Part shown: in pieces, positions 55,783 through 64,000 of the stretch
Layout: each line of letters opens with the position of its first letter
How positions within the stretch are numbered: position 1 is the first letter of the stretch
NCBI GenBank assembly: GCA_029216955.1
Contig: JANAVB010009599.1
Coordinates: forward strand, 1 to 64,000
Direction of reading: 5' to 3'
From: Iris pallida
Lineage: Eukaryota > Streptophyta > Magnoliopsida > Asparagales > Iridaceae
Length of the DNA: 64,000 nucleotides
The notes under the pieces: model-generated
The model's input: only the letters and a program-made list of their open reading frames with translations
Told to the model about the DNA's origin: nothing
Database searches by the model: none
Made by a program: the position numbers and the translations under genes

Positions 55783-56708
55783 GGGCGCAAAAATGAGTGT
55801 AAACTAGAGATAAACTGCGTGCAGAGTACAACTAATAGCCAAAATCAAATCCTACAAGTCAAAGGGCAGTGGAGATGTTGCCATGTGTCTTCTCTATAAC
55901 ATGAACGATCCAGATGACTCAAGAAGTCACTAGGATCAATCTACGCTCACCACACTGGTACATAAAACAATCAAGAAAAAGCAAAGCGGTAGGCTTCTGT
56001 CTCTGTTCGACTTCACAAAAATTAGGGTTAGGTTTTGTATCTCAGTGGAGCGAGTTTACATTTGCAAGGAGATTACTGTAAAGTCAACGGATGAAGATGA
56101 AGAACTCGAACTCATTAGAAATAGAAGACGAAGTCCATCGCAATCAATAACTAAAGCCCCATTCACCGATGATTGATCAAGAAGCCTCGACCACCGGAGA
56201 TCTCGACGACGACTTCGTCGAAGACTCGACGATGGATCATTGATAATCAATGATGGTCGGAGCTCGATCTTGACCTCTCGACGAAGCTCGGCTCCCAGAT
56301 GACCAATGATGACCGGATCTCGATCTCAATGACTCATAGAAAGCCTAGATTGGACTCGGAGCAAAAAAGATGCGATCACTTGGAACCCGACACGATAAAG
56401 AAATCTAGGGTTCGGTAAGGAATTCGACGATAGGCAACTCGAATAACAACCCATGTTAGTATTTCTAAATCTAGAGTTTCTACTCTAATTCTCCTTCTAA
56501 TTGGGAATTTATGAAATTTGGGAATCTGAAAAAATTTAAAGGAAGCGATCAGAGATCCTCGCTCTGATACCCTGATAGAAGAGGAAATGGAATAGAATAG
56601 AAAGGAACGGGATAAATTGGGCTCTCTAGCCATGGGGGTATATATACCCGACGGTCAGCGACCTTAACGTCCGACCAGTATAAGTAATATATATATTGTA
56701 GCATAGTT
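55783..56708 (-). mobile_element. Retroelement leader and LTR-edge remnant
   Basis: At 56561-56571 gctctgatacc is the complement of GGTATCAGAGC, a tRNA-iMet-type primer site, followed at 56574 by tgatagaagagg, a possible LTR boundary. The stretch 55783-56560 would be leader. No gag is seen. It could be the far half of the copia split by the LARD insertion at TATCA, but its LTR does not resemble the one at 46103. Confidence 0.35.
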
Positions 56709-57464
56709 GGGTAAAGTGCATTTAAACCCTCCTTAGATGTCACGAAAACGCAATTAAAGACTCCCTGATTTAAAAAATCCACTATGTTTCGATTTTGCTC
56801 AATTCACCCCTCCCGCTGTTAATAACCGTTAAAATGGCCTAAAAAGACGATTTTACCCCTCCCTCACTCCCCCCTCTCCGGTGGTGGGGGCGGGCGGGCG
56901 CCGGCGGAGGGAGGAGGGGGGGTCCGGGGGGCGAGCACTCGTCGGCAACGGGAGGAGGGGGGGACGCCCCCCTCTCTCTCCGGTGGTGGGGGCGGGCGGG
57001 CGCCGGCGGAGGGAGGGGGGGTTCGGGGGGGGCGGGCGCTCGCCGGCGACGGGAGGAGGGGGGCGCCCCCCTCTCTCTCCGATGGTGGGGGTAGGCTGGC
57101 GCCGGCGAAGGGAGGAGGGGAGGGGGGAGACGGGGGGCGGGCGCTCGCCGGCGACGGGAGGAGGGGGGGCGCCCCCCTCTCTCTCCGGTGGTGGGGGCGG
57201 GCGGGCGCCGGCGGAGGGAGGAGGGGGGGGTCGGGCGCTCGCCGGCGGAAGAGGAGAGGGGTAGGGGTCGGGGGGGCTGGGGGGTAGTTTAGTCATTATT
57301 TTTATTTATTTTTGAAAAAAAAAATGTGACTAACGGCCACTTGACGGAAAGGGTCATTCTGAGCAAAAGCAGAATCTAGGGAGGTCCATACTGCTTAAGT
57401 TTTCTAAAAGGTCTTATTTTGCGAACGAGGCAAATCTAGGGAGGGTTTAAATGCACTTTACCCA
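56709..57464. mobile_element. MULE-type MITE / Pack-MULE candidate with GC-rich core
   Basis: TIRs gggtaaagtgcatttaaacc at both ends (about 30 bases well matched) and a perfect 9-bp target duplication AGCATAGTT (56700-56708, 57465-57473). The core 56870-57265 is GC-rich and made of about four units of roughly 100 bases with gtggtgggggcgggcgggcg. Either strand reads as Pro- or Gly/Arg-rich frames. Confidence 0.88.
56870..57265. repeat. GC-rich minisatellite in MULE core
   Basis: Repeated ctctctccggtggtgggg and ggcgacgggaggaggggg motifs. The reading frames on both strands are produced by the repeat and are not evidence of a gene. Confidence 0.88.
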
Positions 57465-57473
57465 AGCATAGTT

Positions 57474-57830
57474 ATATAAAAAAATTTGAAAATTGGTTAA
57501 TTGTATTGATTTTTAAACAATAGATGCACGAGCTCACATGTCGAGCACCCTAAAAGTCAGTTACATATCCTCTCCACTTACACTTACAATGAATTTATAC
57601 AATACAACTATGTTGTCCTTTAGTACTTCGAGCACTAACTCGGATTCCTAGTGACTTTTTTCTCAAATTTACGACGCATACGGACCCTTGGCATGCTCTC
57701 CTCCGATTGTTGCATGATCTGGAGCCACTTGCCGTTCACTTTGGTAAGTTGCCCCTCATCGTCATCCTCTGATTCATCTGTCTTCACTTACAGTGACTCC
57801 AATTATTGGTAACGGGTTGGACATCAACCC
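57474..57830. other. No recognisable gene
   Basis: AT-rich, no motif recognised. Confidence 0.5.
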
Positions 57831-58760
57831 TTGAACAGAGCTCCTCCCCCTCCATCACAGAATCAATACCCTCCTCCATGTCTAGAAGAGTTCTACATAC
57901 CAGACCCACCCACAGGTAGGACCTTCTCACTTCCCCTAGCAGGCGGGAGAGCTGTAGGGGATATCAGAACTGAATCGACGACAAGCGAATCACCACCTGA
58001 ATTAGGCAAATGGACTGAGGATGACGGTACAAGGCAAAGCAATTCTGATGCCATCTCAACCCGGACTATCATTTGCATCAGGGTTACTTGGTGCAACGGA
58101 ACTAGGAACCAATATCGTAGGCAATTGAATAAATTCTTCAACGCCACATGGCTCGGATGCTTCATGAAGGACCTCTATCTCTTCCTTGCGAATAACGATT
58201 CCTGATGGATCCGACAAGTGGATTCCAAATGCTCAATAATCGACAAGATAGGCACATCGGAGGTATCCACTCTTACACGACCGGTTGGTCAAATTTGGTT
58301 ACGTCCGGAAGATGAACTTGAATAGCTTTAGGTAGATCCGCACGGATCGTAATCTCTACCAATACTCTTGCAAGCGCTAACCTCTTGCGCCAAGCCATGG
58401 CTTTGTCCATCTGTAGGGTACGCCGACAACACTTGCGATCTTGCTAAGTGCTGAGTTATTTCATAGCTCCAGAGAAAGACGAGGAAGTTGTATCCAAACT
58501 GGCACTGTAGTGAGGAGGTCAGAGACAACGATGGCTTCTACTTCTTAAGTACGATTAGACGCCCATCAAGCATCCAAGGACCGCTATTGAGAACCACATC
58601 TAGATCTGCCTCACACGCAAATTTAATGAAGAAACATCCATTATAACGAGAAAAAACAGCCGCTCCTCCCTTCGGCCGCCATACTCGATGCACATAAGTT
58701 AATATCACTGGATACGAAGGACATCTCCAAACACATAGATCACCAACGTATTCATCCACT
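57831..58760 (-). pseudogene. Isolated DUF4283 fragment (old LINE ORF1)
   Basis: Minus strand 58538-58759 reads VHRVWRPKGGAAVFSRYNGC, FFIKFACEADLDVVLNSGPW and MLDGRLIVLKK, the front half of DUF4283. Further along, after frame breaks, VPVWIQLPRLSLELWN and ALSKIASVVGVPY continue the domain. It is far from the other LINE ORF1 copies in sequence, so it comes from another, older LINE family. No ORF2 follows. Confidence 0.75.
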
Positions 58761-58783
58761 CGTCTACGAAGATAGTAACATTC

Positions 58784-59312
58784 ATGTCAACGATGACTGC
58801 ATATCATAATCCATCTATCACTGTCGACCCGTCGACGAGGACAACATCTCCTCGCTATCCGATGAAGAAGAAGAGGAAGGAGACCGATGAAGAAGAAGAG
58901 GAAGGAGACTGGGACGCGGGAGAAACAGCAACCTATGATGAGGGCTTCTTGGAGGCAAATGTAAATACACCTCAATTTATAATCTCTCGGGTCGACCCTC
59001 CAGGTCCCGAACCACCACCCCCGTGGGTGGCCCTGACCCGTCAACAACTGCTGGACAGGTCCTTTGGCACCTATCCCTGGTTTCGAGGCCACAGGACCGC
59101 GGCTGGGGAAAGGACCGCGGCTGGCACGCTCTCGAGAAGGAGCAGCCTTGCCTCTCAAGTGCATTGAAGGCACAGTCCCATTGGACCGAACTCCACACCC
59201 CACAAGACATGGATTGTTGTTTTGACCACCTTACCAATGTCCAACCAGCCTCAGCTAGGGACTCGCCAGCAATAAGTGCTCGACCACCCCCTAACCATAT
59301 CCTCACTGCTCG

Positions 59313-59317
<5 letters not shown>
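58784..59317. other. Unassigned; one 127-codon frame
   Basis: A plus-strand frame (58784-59167) has an acidic/basic MKKKRKETDEEEEEGDWDAG stretch and a Pro-rich EPPPPWVAL segment. No family recognised and no splice context; it may be TE-derived antisense of ORF1. Confidence 0.3.

Positions 59318-59376
<59 letters not shown>
59318..59376. repeat. (TA)n tract at LINE C 3' end
   Basis: Pure TA repeat followed by ttggaaaaagggtaaatttt, the complement of the LINE 3' end. Confidence 0.97.
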
Positions 59377-59380
<4 letters not shown>

Positions 59381-59444
59381 AAAAGGGTAAATTTTATTCC
59401 ACTAACATCGCAATAAGGTTACAACATAAAGGTACAGTCCCAAC

Positions 59445-62400
59445 TCAGGGGGACATAACTAGTACATCCGACTCAATGTTATGAAGGATGCCCACTGGTG
59501 GGGTGGACAGTCCCTCATAAATGCGCCGGTTCCTCTCCCTCCAGACATGCCAAACAGATGCAGCAAGCCTCAATCTAGCACGTCTGGCCCAGCTCTGCTC
59601 CTGGCCCCTGCAATCACCAATCCACTTAAGGATTTCTCTGAAGTCACGCTCCCTTCCAACCCCTCCCAAGTGTCTCCGGCTCTGCTCTGCCCAGATGCTC
59701 CACGTCACATGGCACTGAAAAAACAGATGCCCAATGGATTCATTCTCTGTCTCACACAAAACACACTTAGGGTCAGGGACAGGGACCCCGAACCGAAGCA
59801 GTCGGTCCCTAGTGAGCAATCGGCCCAACACCAGTTTATAAGCAGACAGCTGCATCTTCCTGGCAAGCCCCTTCCCCCAGACAAAGTCGTACTCCTCAAT
59901 ATCATCGAAGTGGGGGCGAACAAGATCGTAGCAGCTGCGAAATCTGAACTCCCCCGCACCCTCCGAGTGGCCGGGAGGGGCCCAAACCCAGACATCAGAC
60001 AGTACCGTAGGAGTGATCTGCACCTGCCTGATCTCCTCTCCTAACTGAGCAGTGAACCGATACTCCTCTGGCCTCCAGACCCCACCACTGATGATGTGCC
60101 TACAAGTCAGACCTCTGTACGCCACACCGTCCGTCTGGGGACCCAGAATATCCAGAAGAGACTGATCTGAAATCCACGGATCAAGCCAAAGGTCCGTCTC
60201 CCCTCCCTCCCTCATCTTCCTCCGAATAGCCGTCCGAAGTACAGTACGGTTCCGCAGGATATGTTTGAAAGACACAGAGAAGTTGTTGTCAATTTGACAT
60301 ACCCAGAAGTTCTTACCCCGTAGATACCGACTAGCCATCCAAGCCGACCAGAGAGAACCGCCCTGAAGGAACCTCCATGCCAGCTTGATCCCCGCCGCCT
60401 CCCTGACAGATACTAGAGAGCGCAGACCCACACCTCCCTCCTTCCTAGGACGACAGAGCTGCTCCCAAGAGATGGCATGAATCCCCCCATGCCATATGAA
60501 CTTGGCACATATGCCCTCAATCTTTCTGATAGTAGCCAAAGGAACCATAATAGATTGGAGCCAGAACAAAGCAATAGCAGATATAACCGATCGTACCAGC
60601 TCAATACGTCCTCCAAAAGATAGGCCAGCCGCCTGCCAGCCCTCTACCCTCCTCTGCGCAAAGTCCACCAGACTCTGACATTCTCGGTCCTTCGCGTAGT
60701 TGACAGAAAGGGGCACCCCCAGATATTTCACCGGGAGATCACCCTTTTCCACCCCAAGCTCCAGGGCCCGTTCCTCCTTCAAAGTGCAAGAATTGTTGAA
60801 GTAAACTTTGCTCTTGTCCCTATTCAGCCGAAGACCCGATAGCTGTCCGAACTCCTCCATCACTACCGCAAGCTCCCTCATCCCTCGCATGGAAGGCCTC
60901 ATCAATACCAATAGATCATCCGCATATATGAGATGTGAGACCACCGGAGAGACCCTGCTGTATATCGGTACAATCCTCTCCCGATGCACCGCGATGTCCA
61001 TCAAACAGGTAAAATACTCCATCACGAGGGTGAATAGGTAGGGGGAAAGCGGGTCCCCCTGCCGAAGCCCCCTGCTGCTGCCGAAGAACCCGTATAGAAT
61101 ACCCTGAATGAGAACCGAGAAAGTGGGGGAGGTGATGCACTCTCTGACTCTGTCCACCCATGTCTCGGAGAATCCTATCGCACCCATCAAATGACAGAGG
61201 AAGTCCCTGTTGACGGTGTCGTAGGCTTTCCTCAGGTCGAGCTTCACACAGGCCTTCATCCCTCCAGGCTTGTGGAACTCCCGAATCATCTCATGAGCCA
61301 GCAAGCTATGCTCCGCAATAGACCGTCCCTTGATGAATGCCGCCTGATTCCAAGAAACCAGGCCCTGCATAGCATCCTCCATCCTCCTGCACATAAGATG
61401 AGTAATTATTTTATACAAATAATTACAGCAAGCAATCGGTCGGAAGTCAGCAAGAGAAGTCGCCCCCTCCTTCTTGGGCACTAGCGTCAGGAAGGTGTGG
61501 TTCAGCTCCTTCACGAGCTTGCCTGTCTCAAAGAACTCCTAAACAGCCTCTAGAACCTGGTCCTTGAGGGTACCCCAATGACGCTTGTAGAAGCCGCTGG
61601 AGAAACCGTCCGGCCCAGGGGACTTGGAAGCATCAGCCTGCATCACAATCGCCTCCACCTCCTCCATCCGGATAGGAGCCATAAGAAGACTGTTGCCATA
61701 CTCCGTAATCAACGTCTTCGTAGTCAGCTGCGGGAATACCGTGGGATAGTCCGTCTGATGATAGAGCTAGAACCGGACAGCCTCCTCCTGGATAGCAACC
61801 TGGTCGGTCACAAGCCGTCCGTCCCTGCTAAGAAGTCTCTGGATACAGTTCCGGTGCTGGCGAGCCCGAATGACATCATAGAAGAATTTGGTGCAGCGAT
61901 CCCCATCCTTGAGCCAGAAGCATTTGGCCCGTTGGACCGCACTAATCTCCTGCTGAAGCCGCAAGGTGTTGACCTCTGCAGCCAACTTCTTCTCTCTAGC
62001 CGCCATCTCTCCACTCATCATGTCTCCCTGAAGGTCTGACTGCAGGTCTCTCAACTCCGCCTCCTTCTCCTGTAAGGAGGTCCGGGGAAGAGCCCTCACC
62101 CAGTCTCTGATGGCGCGTTTGGTCTTCTTCAGCCTGTGAACCATACAAAACTGACCAGTGCCGACCTCCTCCTGACAAAGACCCCCCGCCACAGTCTCCT
62201 CGTAGCCAGACGATAGGAACCAACTGTTGTCATAACGGAACGGACGGGCTCTCCATCTGGGTCTCTCCACGAAGCGCACCAGGATCGGCGAGTGGTCACT
62301 GGTCCCCGCAGGAAGCCCCTCAGCCACAGCAGAGGGGAATAGGCGGAACCAATCACTGTTCCCCAAAGCACGATCAAGCTGGCATGCCACCCTGCTAACC

Positions 62401-62979
62401 GCCGCCTTGTTGTGCCATGTCCATATATGCCCGACCCTCTCCAGATCCCTGAGCCCGGACTGGAGAAGACAAGACTGAAAATCTGATAGGATCTGGTCCG
62501 GGACCAGCCGCCCCCCCCAGCTTCTCCCCCATGTATAGCGTAGCATTGAAGTCTCCCATAATAAGCAGGGGGAGATGACGATGCACCGCTAATGTACTCA
62601 GCCTGATGATGTCCTGCCACAAGGTCTCCCGTAGCCTCCTGTCATTGTGCCCGTAGACAGCACCAAGTAAGAATCGGAACCCACCCTTGTTGGTGAAGGA
62701 GATAGCCACCAGCCGGTCCGTCATGAATACCTCCTCCCCCTCCCAACTAGCTCCATTCCATCTAACCCAGATTCTCGCCATATCACAGAGGCCAAGGTTG
62801 TGGAGCTGGACCCAGTCCGTAGGAGTTCTACGAGACAGAGTTTTCGCCCCCCTGATCTTAGTCTCTAGTAAGATCGAGATTTCACACTTCTCCTTCCTCA
62901 GCACCTCACTAATCTCCCTCCATCTCCCCAGAGAACACCCCCCCCCCCCCCCCCGGACATTCCAGGCAAGGGCCGACAT
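59445..62979 (-). pseudogene. LINE C ORF2, reverse transcriptase half intact
   Basis: MSALAWNVRGG start directly after the ORF1 TAG. Endonuclease: LLETKIRGAK, LPLLIMGDFNA, then a frame break near 62520 and GTSDHSPILVRF. Reverse transcriptase to C-terminus is open for 689 codons (59445-61514): HTFLTLVPKKEGATSLADF, AFIKGRSIAEHS, GLRQGDPLSPYLFTLV, HLIYADDLLVL, zf-RVT CVLCETENESIGHLFFQCH, VWHVWRERNRRIYEGL. In-frame stops lie at 61767-61769 (within a small deletion) and 61539-61541. A run of 16-18 C near 62938-62954 (G in sense) sits in the Gly-rich start. Confidence 0.93.
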
Positions 62980-64000
62980 CTAAACCGCGGGTAGGATCCC
63001 CTGAACATCCTCTGAAGGAGCACCCGGGGAGAGTGCAACCTCCATATCTCTGGAATCCTCATCTCTATCCCCCTGAAGAAGAGGCAGAGTAAGGGCCGCA
63101 ACCCCTTGCGGGTCCCCCTGTTGGGGAGGCTGAGCTAGGTCCGCTACCCATTTAGGGTTGACCTTCCACACTCTTTCCGCCCCATCCTGTCCGCTGTCCT
63201 CACTATGCGACTCCGTAGCCTGGCGCTTCCGACTGTAAACCTGAAGTGCTAGAGTGTTATTCTCTCCTTTTCGCCTGTCCTCCTGTCCCATACTCCTGGT
63301 GGTCATAGTCCTCGTCCCCATATACTCAACCATCGCTCCGGCAAAAATCTCCGTCGGAGACCCCTCGTTTTTCCCAGAGACGGGGGAAGGGTCTGCCTCC
63401 ATCTCATCCTCCATCAAGCCCGCCTAGTCAACTACAGGGATATCAACTGCACCACCTGTCTCCTGCACTTCCTCCTCCGTCACCACCTCAGAAGCTCCTC
63501 CACGCCTACAAGCACTCGGGAGATGCCCAAAGCAGGCACACGCCGGACATCTGGGGGGAACCCACTCATACTCCACCTTCTGCATAAGGATCTGGCCAGT
63601 AGAGGTCCTGTACTTCAACTGCTCTGGCAGGTCCAACCTGGCTTCAATCTCCACAAATACCCGAGCATACATCAATCTAGTCCTGAAGGCGGTGGCATCG
63701 TCCGCCTTAATCGGCTTGCCAATGAGGCTGGCAAGTCTCATAAGAAGGGGGACACTCCAGAAGCGTACCGGGAACTCAGGAAACCGAACCCACACAGGCA
63801 CCGCATTAAGCACCTCCTTCTCACATCTCAAGTCGGGGGTCCATTGCTTCAGTATGATGAGGCGTCCGTCAAACGTCCATGGCCCTCCCTGGAGGATCCG
63901 AGTCACATCTTCTGCCATCCCAAATTTAACGAAGTAGAAGCCGTTCTCCTTGGAGAAGAACTCCATGCTACCCTTCGGCCGCCAGACTCTATCCGCATAA
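62980..64000 (-). pseudogene. LINE C ORF1 (DUF4283 / CCHC), cut by window end
   Basis: FYFVKFGMAEDVTRILQGGP and WVRFPEFPVRFWSVPLLMRL (DUF4283), CCHC CPACACFGHLPSAC, then an acidic linker and a C-terminal part ending GILPAV before TAG (62980-62982). An in-frame TAG at 63424-63426 interrupts it. The N-terminus lies past 64000. Confidence 0.9.

Larger units (their letters stand above)
59377..64000 (-). mobile_element. L1-type LINE (copy C), 5' end beyond window
   Basis: Best preserved copy. ORF2 runs 62979-59445 and ORF1 62980 to beyond 64000. The 3' UTR of about 65 bases ends ggaataaaatttaccctttt into (TA)n. Confidence 0.93.

Noticed and set aside
56853..57296. Proline-rich protein gene
   Set aside because: Both strands give long frames because the unit is a GC-rich tandem repeat; no start context or conserved domain.

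Overview
This window is nuclear DNA from a flowering plant. The evidence is plant-specific alkaline/neutral invertase exons, Ty1-copia and Ty3-gypsy LTR retrotransposons with initiator-tRNA-Met primer sites, an En/Spm (CACTA) transposon, L1-type LINEs with a DUF4283/CCHC ORF1, tRNA-derived SINEs, MULE-type MITEs and many long (TA)n microsatellites. The lineage cannot be fixed from the window alone. The only host gene recognised is an invertase on the minus strand; nearly everything else is mobile DNA, often nested.

Layout. 1-5003: unassigned AT-rich DNA with a TTGAC-motif array and a 5'-truncated LINE (2825-4146). 5004-22702: a minus-strand copia element opened by two insertions. One is a complete-ended 9,236-bp CACTA element (7061-16296, TSD TGC) carrying a decayed tnp2 transposase, a decayed Transposase_24 gene, subterminal GCGACGT arrays and a large near-perfect hairpin. 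The other is a 3.6-kb gypsy LTR cluster (16445-20063, TSD TAAAC). 22703-42572: the 3' end of the invertase gene, with the last exon at 23229-23523 and the preceding recognised exon at 42014-42572. The 18.49-kb intron between them holds three LINEs, several SINEs, a microsatellite-embedded MITE, a MULE-MITE with another MITE inside it, and a 0.6-kb tandem duplication.

42573-48358: possible further intron, an RTE-like fragment and a very decayed copia. 48364-55777: a 7.4-kb gypsy-type element with 2.4-kb LTRs and no recognisable proteins (LARD-like; TSD TATCA). 55783-59317: retroelement leader remnant, a second MULE-MITE with a GC-rich core (9-bp TSD) and an isolated DUF4283 fragment. 59377-64000: the best-preserved LINE, with ORF1 running off the end of the window.

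Four structural themes stand out. One LINE family sits in (TA)n tracts, often at both ends, and fuses its ORF1 stop to its ORF2 start (TAGATG or TAATG). (TA)n tracts have acted as nested insertion hotspots for LINEs, SINEs and a Micron-like MITE. The CACTA element carries its own long hairpin. The invertase gene is stretched by transposons and shows a one-base frameshift at its last splice junction. Almost every transposon protein is broken by frameshifts or stops. Exact ends, identities and family names given here are by eye and need alignment.
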